Assembly (NCBI GenBank): GCA_020636025.1 | Contig: JACJYQ010000005.1 | Span: 509,139 to 573,138 of the forward strand | DNA length: 64,000 nucleotides | Origin: Lewinellaceae bacterium | GTDB taxonomy: Bacteria > Bacteroidota > Bacteroidia > Chitinophagales > Saprospiraceae | Direction of reading: 5' to 3' | Shown: positions 50,357 through 58,726 of the stretch, piece after piece | Layout: each line of letters begins with the position of its first letter | Position numbering within the stretch: position 1 is the stretch's first letter | Translations under genes and position numbers: made by a program | Notes under the pieces: model-generated | Database searches by the model: none | What the model was told of the DNA's origin: nothing | The model's input: the letters and a program-made list of their open reading frames with translations, nothing else

Positions 50357-51409
50357 CTAAACTTTATTAAGTGCCCCCATGTACCTGTAATATCCTCGAG
50401 CGATGCCGTACCCTTCCCTAAAAGATGCAGGTTTTATTCCCAGTTGCCTTTGTGCTTTGTGCAGTTTGAATAACAACTTCCAGTGTTTGAATTGATCGCG
50501 ATAAGCTCTCCATATACCGTGTGATGGATCGTAAATGTGGGCAGGTTCTGCCAAAATACCATTTAGCTCCATGGTTTTAAACCGGCCATTTTTTAGTGCC
50601 TCGAAATCCTGAAACTTCAGGTCGAAACGGCCGTAATAAACTCCTTCAATTTTTTGGCAAATCCTTCGGAAGCTTTCTGTTAGCTTCGGTTCTATCAAAT
50701 AATTGCCGTTTAGAAATTTTGTACCTCTCGAGTGATTGCCAATGAGTTCGAGGATTATTTCTTCCCCATTTTTGGGTATTTGCCCCAGGACATCCGGAAA
50801 ATCACGTTCAAAGCGCTCGAGCTGAAATGCCGATCTGGTGTCTTTTACCATTAACTCCCGCACGCTGGATTGGCCGTCTCCTTTAACTTTTAGAAAGTCT
50901 TTCAGGCAAATGGATGTAATGCCAAATTGTCCGGATTCGCCCGGGTATTGGTGAAAAAGAATGGCTGCCTCCATTGGCTCGCTTAGAAACTCCTGCAATA
51001 TGAAAGGTGCCTGCCATTTGGCCAAATATGTTTTCAGTGTTGCCTCATCGTCTACCTTTTTCACCAAAAATCCGCGTTCTCCTATATCCGGTTTCGCAAT
51101 AATGGGAAATTCCAAACCGGCCAATTTCATGGCCTCTTTGACTTGATCAAAACTTTCATCCGGCTTCACAAGCACCCATTTTGAACTGATCTCAGGTGGC
51201 AAAAGCTTGAGGATGTCGCTTTTAGATTCACCGATGGCACCGCCAAGCGGGATGGCAGGATTAACGTTGGAAAAGAAAAACAGGCTGCGAGCCCGAAGTG
51301 CGAACCAGAGCCAAAATCCAACAATGGGTATGGTAGCGACCGACCAGGGAAGGTATTCCCAGGCAGTCCACTTGCTAAGCCACAAACGAAAACTGTTCAA
51401 TTTTGCCAT
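50357..51409 (-). CDS. ATP-grasp ligase-like protein with N-terminal membrane segment
   Basis: A 350-residue protein with an N-terminal hydrophobic stretch (residues 20-47, SVATIPIVGFWLWFALRARSL) and an ATP-grasp domain (about 85-330). The ATP-grasp marks are the lysine strand FPIIAKPDIGERG (K106), the hinge FILQEFL, and the metal site EL-N (MELNGILAEP). It should join an acid to an amine or similar using ATP. Substrate unknown. A frame up to 51586 exists, but it would overlap the methyltransferase gene by over 120 bases and lacks family look, so ATG 51409 is used. It follows the methyltransferase by 52 bases, likely one transcript. Confidence 0.78.
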   Translation of the reverse strand: MAKLNSFRLWLSKWTAWEYLPWSVATIPIVGFWLWFALRARSLFFFSNVNPAIPLGGAIGESKSDILKLLPPEISSKWVLVKPDESFDQVKEAMKLAGLEFPIIAKPDIGERGFLVKKVDDEATLKTYLAKWQAPFILQEFLSEPMEAAILFHQYPGESGQFGITSICLKDFLKVKGDGQSSVRELMVKDTRSAFQLERFERDFPDVLGQIPKNGEEIILELIGNHSRGTKFLNGNYLIEPKLTESFRRICQKIEGVYYGRFDLKFQDFEALKNGRFKTMELNGILAEPAHIYDPSHGIWRAYRDQFKHWKLLFKLHKAQRQLGIKPASFREGYGIARGYYRYMGALNKV

Positions 51410-51461
51410 GATTTGTCTATTCCTGGTATAGGAGCCAAAATACCCCGAAGCTTGAGATGCT

Positions 51462-52271
51462 CTAAAAAACTTTCCAGATTTTCCAAAATGAAGGCACAAT
51501 CCGAAAATGTTGTTTCTGTTTAAAAGCTGGATCAATAAAAGCCAGGGATAGTTCGTAAAAATCCACTGTGAGGCTAATCTTGTCATGTGCCTGAATTTTT
51601 GACCATGCCTTTTTCATGTCGGTCGACCAATGCATGTCATCGAATACAAACACGGTTTTTTCATGGGCAAAAGAGAGGCATTGTTCAAAGTATTGCAGGG
51701 TAGCTTCCATTTGGTGGTTGCCATCGACAAACACAAAATCGAGGTTTTGCAGGGAACGCAATGCAGGCAATAGCGTTTTTTCGAATGCACCCGCCAGTAC
51801 TTCTGTTCCATTCTCCAGGCCCGCAATTTCCAGATTTATTCGGGCAAGTTCTGCCAGCTTTTCCGAGCCTTCCAGACTAAGCAATTGACTGTGCAAAGAG
51901 CCGGCTTTCAAATACATAGTGCCAATACCAGCAGAAGAACCAAGCTCCAGCATATTCGCTGGCTGGAACAAATTGGCCAGCCTGAAGAGCATCCTACCCT
52001 GTTTGACACTGCTGCTCGATCTCTTGACCAACTTTGACAGCATTTCAATACGATCCTGTCCGGTTCCGTAATCGCGTATTTCAATCCCGACATTACTGGC
52101 CAACATTTGGGCTCGTATACGCTCTATATCCCTGAACGCATAATACCATCGCTTGTCCTCCAGGACTGTTTCTGCCAATTCGAACACAAATGGCGAATGC
52201 AGTTGGTACTTGGTATCAGCATTCAGATAAAACTGGATAAACGATTTTGCTCTAAACCAGAAGGCGCTCAT
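51462..52271 (-). CDS. O-methyltransferase-like SAM enzyme
   Basis: A 269-residue class I methyltransferase. It has motif I (NMLELGSSAGIGTMYLK), the acidic strand 2 end (LLSLEGSEKLAELAR), and LDFVFVDGNHQMEATLQYF, the metal-side segment typical of class 3 O-methyltransferases. VFDDMHWSTDM follows. Substrate not readable. Transcribed ahead of the ATP-grasp gene, so the pair may modify the same small molecule. A TACTTTTA box about 45 bases upstream is one base off the -7 consensus. Confidence 0.83.
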   Translation of the reverse strand: MSAFWFRAKSFIQFYLNADTKYQLHSPFVFELAETVLEDKRWYYAFRDIERIRAQMLASNVGIEIRDYGTGQDRIEMLSKLVKRSSSSVKQGRMLFRLANLFQPANMLELGSSAGIGTMYLKAGSLHSQLLSLEGSEKLAELARINLEIAGLENGTEVLAGAFEKTLLPALRSLQNLDFVFVDGNHQMEATLQYFEQCLSFAHEKTVFVFDDMHWSTDMKKAWSKIQAHDKISLTVDFYELSLAFIDPAFKQKQHFRIVPSFWKIWKVF

Positions 52272-52423
52272 AGAATTTAAGGAAATCCGAAAATTTTAAC
52301 ATTTGAGTAAAAGTACAGAGGGGCGTCAGTTAAATTAGCTTTAAATCAGAAATCAGAAAAAAATAGTGCATTCGTCGCTCCGTTTTTTCCGCAGTTTCAA
52401 ACAAATGAGAGACGCACTTTATT

Positions 52424-52945
52424 ATGAAAAACATCCAAGCTATTCCCTTCGCCCTTGCCCTGATTACCATGACCATTCCGGCTTTTGGCCAAAAATATAA
52501 AACCGCCGCCGGTGTTCGTTTTGACAACGGATTAAACCTTACAGTTCAACAATACATATCCAACGGCTGGACAGCAGAAGGTATCCTGCGCACACCAGTT
52601 ATCGGCAATAAAATGGGCGCTACTGTTTTGGCAGAGAAGCACCACAAAATCATCACCCGCGGAACCAATTTCTATGTAGGTGGTGGTGCACACTACTACT
52701 GGCAAACCAAAGCAAGTACCGAAGCCCCATTATACAATCCAAATGTGTTTGGTCTGTCTGGAATTGCAGGCTTTGAATTTACCCTGGGCAGAATCAATCT
52801 TGCCGTAGATTGGAAACCGGAACTTCATCTCACCGGAACTGAAGACAACAAATTCAACTGGAACGGAGCCTCTATCTCTGCGCGGTACATCATAGAAAAA
52901 CGCAAGCCAGCCACTCCAAAGTGGAAATTCTGGAAAAAGAAATAA
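52424..52945 (+). CDS. small outer-membrane beta-barrel-like protein
   Basis: A 173-residue secreted protein, not recognised as a named family. A signal peptide to about residue 22 (PAFGQK) is followed by about eight strand-like segments (GVRFDNGLNLTVQQY, FYVGGGAHYYW, FGLSGIAGFEFTLG, INLAVDWKPELHLTG). A basic C-terminus follows (TPKWKFWKKK). The pattern is that of a small 8-strand barrel, but the basic tail after the last strand is unusual for one. Its stop is followed directly by an iterated-word repeat. Confidence 0.72.
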   Translation: MKNIQAIPFALALITMTIPAFGQKYKTAAGVRFDNGLNLTVQQYISNGWTAEGILRTPVIGNKMGATVLAEKHHKIITRGTNFYVGGGAHYYWQTKASTEAPLYNPNVFGLSGIAGFEFTLGRINLAVDWKPELHLTGTEDNKFNWNGASISARYIIEKRKPATPKWKFWKKK

Positions 52946-52946
52946 T

Positions 52947-53043
52947 ATCAATGCGAAATGAATCAATGCGCAATGTATCAATACGAAATCATTCAATCGT
53001 ACTGCAACATTGCGCATTGTGCATTGATTCATTTCGCATTGAC
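52947..53043. repeat. alternating 7/8-mer array with inverted arm, filling a convergent gap
   Basis: Left arm words are ATGCGAA, ATGAATCA, ATGCGCA, ATGTATCA, ATACGAA, ATCATTCA, that is a 15-base period made of a 7-mer and an 8-mer. The right arm (about 53008-53043) is the reverse complement of the same words (TTGCGCAT, TGTGCAT, TGATTCAT, TTCGCAT). The array starts at the stop of the small barrel gene and ends at the TAA of rnhA (53045-53047). Confidence 0.82.
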
Positions 53044-53044
53044 A

Positions 53045-53674
53045 TTAGCTTTTTCTTCCAAAATCCGCCGGTATCTCCCCCCAGTCTTCTGTTTCCCACT
53101 TTATTATTGGATTGGTAATTTTATTGACCGCGAGCCATTTTTCTGCCCGGTCAATCAGATTGAAGATCTCGTCGTTTCTACCGGTCTTTTCCAGTTTTGT
53201 ATTGCACTTGCCCTTTTTTACCCAGCCCTGAGCAATTTTCGAATCGGAATATATGGTCAGCGATGGTTTATTCTGGGTTTTGAGCATGGCCAACGCGTGA
53301 ACGAGAGCCAGAAACTCTCCAATGTTGTTGGTGCCATCTTTAAGCGGGCCAACATGAAATAACTGCCTTCCATCGGCTACCCAGACGCCGCGGTATTCCA
53401 TATCACCCGGATTGCCGCTGCAAGCTGCATCAACGGCCACACTTTCCTGAATGATGGCAGATCGAGATACTCGCTGCTTTGGCCCGGGCTTCTTTGCTGA
53501 TTGAACATACTTCCAGTAATTGCCCTGAAATGCTTTCTCAGCTTCCGTTGCAGATTCGAAACTTTTATACTTCGCCTGCGGAAAACCGGCTACCTGTTTT
53601 TGGCATTCATCCCAGCTCTTGTATATCCCGGGTTTGTGCCCTTCCCAGACGACATAAAATTTTTGTTTGGCCAT
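53045..53674 (-). CDS. rnhA: ribonuclease HI with viroplasmin N-terminal domain
   Basis: A 209-residue type 1 RNase H. The viroplasmin-like hybrid-binding domain is at 4-50 (KFYVVWEGHKPGIYKSWDEC). The catalytic domain (75-209) has the full acidic set D82, E120, D144, D204. It cleaves the RNA strand of RNA-DNA hybrids. An upstream in-frame start at 53731 would run through a perfect -7 box (53680-53687) and overlap the phosphoesterase gene, so ATG 53674 is right. The box lies 5 bases from the ATG, so the mRNA is nearly leaderless. Confidence 0.92.
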   Translation of the reverse strand: MAKQKFYVVWEGHKPGIYKSWDECQKQVAGFPQAKYKSFESATEAEKAFQGNYWKYVQSAKKPGPKQRVSRSAIIQESVAVDAACSGNPGDMEYRGVWVADGRQLFHVGPLKDGTNNIGEFLALVHALAMLKTQNKPSLTIYSDSKIAQGWVKKGKCNTKLEKTGRNDEIFNLIDRAEKWLAVNKITNPIIKWETEDWGEIPADFGRKS

Positions 53675-53679
53675 ACTGG

Positions 53680-53687
53680 CAAAAGTA
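53680..53687 (-). promoter_or_regulatory. -7 box TACTTTTG right before rnhA
   Basis: Perfect TAnnTTTG followed by C, with its last base 6 positions from ATG 53674. It lies between rnhA and the phosphoesterase stop, so rnhA has its own promoter and the longer frame is excluded. Confidence 0.6.
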
Positions 53688-53702
53688 CAACAGGTATGTA
53701 TT

Positions 53703-54563
53703 TTAAATGGCCTCAAAAGCCACCATTCCATTCAATTCTGGCACCACTTCTTCTTTGTTGATACCGTAGCTTTCCTGTTGTTTTTCCAGTACCTGTAAGC
53801 GTGGGCTGGTAACCTCGAAATCTAGTTTATTGTACTCAAAAATGCTCCACTCGCCGTCGTTGTATTCCAGAGCCGAGAGGTGCTCCACCCAGTCACCGCT
53901 GTTCATATAGGTAACCAACTTGCCATTTGAACAAGTTACTTCTCTAATCTGTGGCTGATGTATATGACCACAGATTACGCAATCATAATCCTGTTCGGCA
54001 GCTATTTCTATGGCGGTATCTTCGAAATCGCTGATGTATTTTACGGCAGTCTTTACGCTTTTCTTTACGCGTCCGGCAAATGAAATTGGATCGTATCCTA
54101 AGAATTTGCGCGTGGCATTGATAAAGCGGTTTATTTTGATCAACAGATCATAGCCCTGACCGCCAAGTTTTGCCAACCAGCGGGCACGTTGAATGCTGCT
54201 GTCAAAAACGTCCCCGTGGAAAACCCAGTGTTTGCGCCCGTTAACCTGAAAAACCAGTTTGTTGCGCAACTGAATCATTCCCAGAGATAATTCTCCGAAA
54301 CGTCTCAAAACGTCATCGTGATTACCTGTGAGGTAATAGACTTTGGTGCCATCTACTGCCATTTTGAGCAACCTTCTCACAACCTCTGTGTGTTCCTTTG
54401 GAAAATAGCTTTTTTTGAAATTCCACATATCAAAAATATCCCCGTTCAGAATCAGCGTCCGTGGCTGTATGCTCTTCAGGTAGTTGGTCAATTCTTTAGC
54501 GTGGCAGCCATAAGTCCCCAAGTGGGTATCAGAAATTATGGCTATGTCAACGGCTCTTTTCAT
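53703..54563 (-). CDS. LpxH-like calcineurin-type metallophosphoesterase
   Basis: A 286-residue metallophosphoesterase with the full metal motifs: SDTHLG (D-x-H), LNGDIFDMW (GD), LTGNHDD (GNHD), VFHGDVFD and CGHIHQPQ (GHxH). The layout and length fit UDP-2,3-diacylglucosamine pyrophosphatase-like proteins of Bacteroidota (lipid A synthesis), though substrate is inferred. It starts 20 bases after a small putative membrane protein gene, which carries the promoter. Confidence 0.88.
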   Translation of the reverse strand: MKRAVDIAIISDTHLGTYGCHAKELTNYLKSIQPRTLILNGDIFDMWNFKKSYFPKEHTEVVRRLLKMAVDGTKVYYLTGNHDDVLRRFGELSLGMIQLRNKLVFQVNGRKHWVFHGDVFDSSIQRARWLAKLGGQGYDLLIKINRFINATRKFLGYDPISFAGRVKKSVKTAVKYISDFEDTAIEIAAEQDYDCVICGHIHQPQIREVTCSNGKLVTYMNSGDWVEHLSALEYNDGEWSIFEYNKLDFEVTSPRLQVLEKQQESYGINKEEVVPELNGMVAFEAI

Positions 54564-54583
54564 AAACTTTCAGTTGTGCTGCT

Positions 54584-54838
54584 TCAGATTAGATTTTTAA
54601 AAAACCAGACCAGCCATAAAATGGCCAGCAACAGACCTAATAAGGCCCCCCACCTTTTAGGAGAGGCTGGTGTAAACAAGATATCCTTTAACCGATCGTA
54701 AATTGTTGAAAAAACCCGCGCCTGGGAAATTAACCCTGCTGCAAAAAATGCTGACTGAGAGAGAGGAGACCGCTTTGGAGGCTTGCGGTAAGATTGGGCA
54801 AAGAGTGAAGACTGGCGCGGGAACAAAATCATGTGCAT
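54584..54838 (-). CDS. small putative membrane protein upstream of the phosphoesterase
   Basis: An 84-residue frame of uncertain coding status, not recognised. The first half is Ser/Pro/Arg-rich. The second half has an amphipathic stretch (IYDRLKDILFTPASPKRW) and a C-terminal membrane helix (GALLGLLLAILWLVWFF, residues 65-81). In its favour, a perfect -7 box (TACTTTTG, 54857-54864) ends 19 bases before the ATG. There are 20 bases to the LpxH-like gene, and the helix is properly capped by charges. Without this gene the promoter would have a 280-base leader to the phosphoesterase. Confidence 0.5.
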   Translation of the reverse strand: MHMILFPRQSSLFAQSYRKPPKRSPLSQSAFFAAGLISQARVFSTIYDRLKDILFTPASPKRWGALLGLLLAILWLVWFFKNLI

Positions 54839-54856
54839 GATAAATTAATATCAGCA

Positions 54857-54864
54857 CAAAAGTA
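54857..54864 (-). promoter_or_regulatory. -7 box TACTTTTG of the phosphoesterase transcript
   Basis: Perfect TAnnTTTG match, followed by T. The inferred start of transcription near 54850 lies about 12 bases before ATG 54838. Confidence 0.5.
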
Positions 54865-54944
54865 TCCCGACTATGCACGGAAGCCTGTTAACTGTGCATG
54901 AAGTTACCGTTAACTAATTGGATTGCTACGTTTTACGCATCATG

Positions 54945-55340
54945 TCATTTATAGAATTTGACAGTCTGATCTGTCTCAAACGAGGTAGGTCGGCAATCAG
55001 CTTCTTTCCCAATTTCGTAACAAAACCGGAAAAGAGAATCAGCACTCCATTCTATTATCCCGAACAGGTGCTTACCCATGTAAGGGCCGGCATTGAAACC
55101 CGACATATCCAGGGTAGCCGGCTTTGTTTCGCAATTCAGCTTAAAAACGCCACTTACCGTATCTATCAGCCTGCCAAATCGAGTGAGCCAAAGCACAGTA
55201 CCATCCTCTTTGAATACCAGTTCTGTGCCCTCACGGGTACTCCATTTGCCAGCAATGTCACCACATGTATTTGTCTGGCAGGAATATAAAAACGAGGCTA
55301 TAAGAGCAAGTAAAATACTGATTGTAAAGGAATTACGCAT
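54945..55340 (-). CDS. small lipocalin-like lipoprotein
   Basis: A 131-residue lipoprotein (SFLYSC, Cys21) with a small beta fold. AGKWSTREGTELVFKEDGTVLWL and DTVSGVFKLNCETKPATLDMS are the strand pattern of lipocalin-like domains common in Bacteroidota. Ligand unknown. An ATG three codons upstream (55349) is also possible. AAAATTTGC just upstream is one base off the -7 consensus. Confidence 0.75.
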   Translation of the reverse strand: MRNSFTISILLALIASFLYSCQTNTCGDIAGKWSTREGTELVFKEDGTVLWLTRFGRLIDTVSGVFKLNCETKPATLDMSGFNAGPYMGKHLFGIIEWSADSLFRFCYEIGKEADCRPTSFETDQTVKFYK

Positions 55341-55452
55341 ATTATGCAAATTTTGGTTTAACGTCTTGTTTTAAGGACAAGAAGATTTCCCAAAAGTCGC
55401 ATTTTTATTCGATACCGCCTCAACAGGTAACCAGGGCTCATACTGAACAACT

Positions 55453-55490
55453 AAAAAACGGGATACCCGGCTATTGGCCCGGCATCCCGT
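55453..55490 (-). terminator. intrinsic terminator of the large TonB-type barrel gene
   Basis: On the minus strand ACGGGAT-CCGG pairs with CCGG-ATCCCGT (two internal mismatches, loop about 8). The stem runs straight into TTTTTTAG. It begins 22 bases after the barrel gene stop at 55512. Confidence 0.8.
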
Positions 55491-55511
55491 CAAAATAAAA
55501 CTGCGTAACCA

Positions 55512-58340
55512 TTAATCTCTGATCATCATGCGCATTCTGGGGCCTCCAAAACCGCGACGCCCTCCAAGTGTATTCAGGGAATAAGTAAGCTTCAACAGTC
55601 CATATCGACCCAGTGATGCAACACTTCTGTCTTCTATATAGTTGAGGTTTGCTGTACGGCTGATGCCTACATTTCTATTCAAGATATCCCGAACGACCAG
55701 GGCCACTTCCAGTTTTTTGCCTTCCATCAGGAATTTTGAAATACTGGCATTCCAGATCGGGATTGGTTTGTCAAAACCTGCTGAAAGTCCATCGTACAGG
55801 CTGACATCGAAGGAGGTATTGATGGCAAAATCTTTGGGCAAACGTACATCCAGTTCGCTGGAGTAATTTTGAGACAAGTAGGATTGATCGAAGCCGCGAT
55901 CCAGGGAGTAATATGATTTATTCCAATTTATCCGAGCGCTTGACGATAGGCTGAACCATTCAGCCGGATCAAAATCCCAGGAAAGAGATGGCCCAACCCT
56001 TGTACTTGTCGTTTTGTTCATATTGCCGTTAATCAAACTTTCCCCAGTTGAAACATTGGCACTTCCGCGCAATCTGAAACGGCTATCTATCTTTTTAAAA
56101 CGGAACATGTAAGAGAGGTTTCCATTCAATGTAATGGCAGCATCTGTATTGATCGGTTTAAAGTTTCGGATGAATGTCTCCGGATCGACCGTTTGCGACA
56201 TCACAATTTTATCCTGGGTGTAATTGGCGAATACACCGGCAAATATGCTGCTAAAATTCTCGGGATTAAAGTGCACAAAGTTGAGATTTACGCTGTGCGT
56301 ATATTCCGGACGCAGATCAGGGTTGCCTTCCGAAATATTCAGTGGATCGCTTACATCAGGCACCGGTTGCAATTGTTGAACGCTTGGCGCATTCACCGAG
56401 GCATTGTAATTCAGATCCAGATTTTTATTTTGCTGAAATTCGTAGTGGAGATTCATGCGTGGCAACAGGTGTTCGAACGTTTGCTTAACCGGCGCACCAA
56501 CACCTTCCGTCACAAGCCCTTCCAACACCGCGGATTGATAATCGATGCCGGTACCCAGGCTCCATTTTTTCCGATTGATTCTAAATCCTGCGCCTCCCCG
56601 GTGATAGGCAAAAGTGTTTTCGTAGGCATTGGAAAACAGGGTATTGAAAGTCCGTTCCCCGTTGTTCTCATCATACACATCTTTGTTGGCATTGTTTACG
56701 GTACTATAGTAACCGTAATTGAATTCGAGATAACGCCTCTGGCCCAGAGGTTCGGTATAGGTGGCCTTGGCGCCCCAGTTGTTCACATCGTTTGTGAAGT
56801 CCTGATATTGGGCGATTGTATCGTTGTACAGTATCTGACCGCCGTCGTCGTAAATGCGATTAGGCGCCATACTGGTGCTGGTTGCTTCGTTTCCATTTAA
56901 CCCGAAGTTGACATTGGCGGTCATGTTCCGGCCTTTTTTGCCGGCAAACTTGTGCCGCCACAGTGCATTTCCTGTCCAGTTGCTGGCGTCGGCGCTCGAC
57001 TGATAATTACGGCTCCCGTCGTTTTGCAAATTACCATCTGCCCCGAAGGTTTCGGTGGTGGAGATGCTGTTTTGGTCGTTTTGGGTGTATAAAAAGGTGG
57101 AATTGATCTGAACGGAGTTGAAGGAATCAATTTTCTGATCAACCGAGAAGTTCAAACGGTGGTTGTCATTGAGGTTTTGTTGTACCGAGTAGTCTTTGGT
57201 AGTGAACTGATTGTTTTGCAAGGTTGAGCTACGCAAGATATTTTGCTCGTAGTTCTTATCGGATGAGCTGTAGAAATAACTGCCACTAAAATCGCTTTTC
57301 ATTTTCCCGTATTCCTGATTGAAATTCACTCCGCCGGCCCAGGTGTCGATAAAGCCTTCATTGTTGCCAAAATTCAAGGGAATTTCAGAATTGTCGCTGT
57401 CGAACTGCAGAGAAATTCGGCCACCTCCGCCACTCATCATGGATCGCATGGCACCGCTGAAAGCCATGTAATCTTCAATGGAAAATCCGGCTTCGTTGGT
57501 GTTGTTTCCCATACCCAGGAAGGAAATCTGGCGCTTGGGCTTGAAGCTGTTCAGATTCAGCCGTCCTTCATATCGTGCATCGCCCCCTTCGCTGGCGCCA
57601 CCACCGGCGGTAAATTTTCCGAACCAGCCCTTCTTTTTGTCGTCTTTCAGGTTGAGGTTTATGGTTTTTTCCCGCACGCCGTCATCCACACCACTGAATT
57701 CAGCCTGTTCAGATTTTTTGTCGAATACCTGCACTTTTTTCACGGCATCTGCCGGCAGGTTTTTAGTAGCCACTTTGGGGTCATTCCCAAAGAATTTCTT
57801 TCCTTCGACCGTTACATTTGTTACATCCTTGCCCTGGGCAGTGATGTTGCCGTCTTTATCCACTTCTACACCGGGCAACTTTTTCAAAAGGTCTTCCACC
57901 ACGGCATTGTCCTTAACCTTAAAAGAGCCTGCATTAAATTCTATGGTGTCGTTTCGAATGGTCACGGGATTCGATTCACCGCTTATTTGCACCTCATTCA
58001 GCAGGTTCGATTTAACTTCCATTTTCATGGTACCCAAATCGATTGTGGTATTGGATCCCTCCAGATTCAGTTTTTGCTGAAGCGTATTGTAGCCGAAATA
58101 GGTACAGCGAAGCAGGTATTCACCGGAAGACTGGTTTTTAAAATCAAAGAATCCGTTTTCATCAGAGCGGGAGAAGGCCAGTAGTGAACTGTCTTTGGGT
58201 TGGAGCAGCATAACAGTTGCTCCAACTATTGGTCCTTCAGTAGAATCAATAAGGGTGCCCTTGATGGTGTATTTCTGTGAAAAAAGCAGAAAAGGCGTGA
58301 AGAATAAAAGGGCAAATACAAATTGGCGAGCTAATTTCAT
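55512..58340 (-). CDS. large TonB-dependent-receptor-type outer-membrane protein
   Basis: A 942-residue outer-membrane protein. A signal peptide (to about residue 21, FLLFSQ) is followed by a carboxypeptidase-regulatory-like domain (24-110, KGTLIDSTEGPIVGATVML). Next is a plug (about 115-250, VVEDLLKKLPGVEVDKDGNITAQGK, VTVEGKKFFGNDP, EFSGVDDGVREKTINL). A barrel to the end has a short Met/Arg-rich tail (GGPRMRMMIRD). The plug with VEGKKFFG is the mark of a well-populated Bacteroidota family of unknown substrate. It has its own promoter (58379-58386) and terminator, so it stands alone. Confidence 0.9.
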   Translation of the reverse strand: MKLARQFVFALLFFTPFLLFSQKYTIKGTLIDSTEGPIVGATVMLLQPKDSSLLAFSRSDENGFFDFKNQSSGEYLLRCTYFGYNTLQQKLNLEGSNTTIDLGTMKMEVKSNLLNEVQISGESNPVTIRNDTIEFNAGSFKVKDNAVVEDLLKKLPGVEVDKDGNITAQGKDVTNVTVEGKKFFGNDPKVATKNLPADAVKKVQVFDKKSEQAEFSGVDDGVREKTINLNLKDDKKKGWFGKFTAGGGASEGGDARYEGRLNLNSFKPKRQISFLGMGNNTNEAGFSIEDYMAFSGAMRSMMSGGGGRISLQFDSDNSEIPLNFGNNEGFIDTWAGGVNFNQEYGKMKSDFSGSYFYSSSDKNYEQNILRSSTLQNNQFTTKDYSVQQNLNDNHRLNFSVDQKIDSFNSVQINSTFLYTQNDQNSISTTETFGADGNLQNDGSRNYQSSADASNWTGNALWRHKFAGKKGRNMTANVNFGLNGNEATSTSMAPNRIYDDGGQILYNDTIAQYQDFTNDVNNWGAKATYTEPLGQRRYLEFNYGYYSTVNNANKDVYDENNGERTFNTLFSNAYENTFAYHRGGAGFRINRKKWSLGTGIDYQSAVLEGLVTEGVGAPVKQTFEHLLPRMNLHYEFQQNKNLDLNYNASVNAPSVQQLQPVPDVSDPLNISEGNPDLRPEYTHSVNLNFVHFNPENFSSIFAGVFANYTQDKIVMSQTVDPETFIRNFKPINTDAAITLNGNLSYMFRFKKIDSRFRLRGSANVSTGESLINGNMNKTTSTRVGPSLSWDFDPAEWFSLSSSARINWNKSYYSLDRGFDQSYLSQNYSSELDVRLPKDFAINTSFDVSLYDGLSAGFDKPIPIWNASISKFLMEGKKLEVALVVRDILNRNVGISRTANLNYIEDRSVASLGRYGLLKLTYSLNTLGGRRGFGGPRMRMMIRD

Positions 58341-58378
58341 GTACCGGGAATAATTTGTTTAATGTCTCAATTGCCGGG

Positions 58379-58386
58379 CAAAAGTA
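58379..58386 (-). promoter_or_regulatory. -7 box TACTTTTG of the large TonB-type barrel gene
   Basis: Perfect TAnnTTTG followed by C. Leader about 30 bases before ATG 58340. No clear -33 TTTG. Confidence 0.55.
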
Positions 58387-58499
58387 CCTGGTACCCGATT
58401 CTATAGAGGTTAATCAGCCTTGATGGAAGGTTAAATAAAGTTAATTGAAAGGATTGTCCATCAGCTCATTTTTGTGTACAATAATTTTTATCATTTTTT

Positions 58500-58532
58500 T
58501 TTGGGCAATGATGTGGGACAGGTGTACATTTG
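58500..58532 (+). promoter_or_regulatory. full -33/-7 promoter of tRNA-Ala
   Basis: TTTG at 58500-58503, 21-base spacer, TACATTTG at 58525-58532 followed by C. The tRNA begins 17 bases after the box, as expected for a stable-RNA promoter. Confidence 0.75.
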
Positions 58533-58548
58533 CAGCCCAATTTAGGAA

Positions 58549-58621
<73 letters not shown>

Positions 58622-58623
58622 CA

Positions 58624-58657
58624 AAAAAGCCCTGTCTGTTGAGACGGGGCTTTTTTT
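58624..58657 (+). terminator. rho-independent terminator of tRNA-Ala
   Basis: Stem AAAGCCCTGTCT with AGACGGGGCTTT (one G-T pair), 4-base loop, then a run of seven T. It begins three bases after the tRNA. Confidence 0.9.
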
Positions 58658-58726
58658 ATTGGCGCAGATCAATCTGGCTTTTATCTTTTTTTCGAAGCTT
58701 TTAGCATGAATTGAGTGACTTTGCCT

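Noticed and set aside
51410..51586. 59-residue extension of the ATP-grasp gene
   Set aside because: It overlaps the methyltransferase gene and does not resemble the family; ATG 51409 fits better.
56193..58080. Plus-strand frames of 235 and 200 codons
   Set aside because: Antisense shadows of the 942-residue TonB-type barrel gene, with no recognisable domain.
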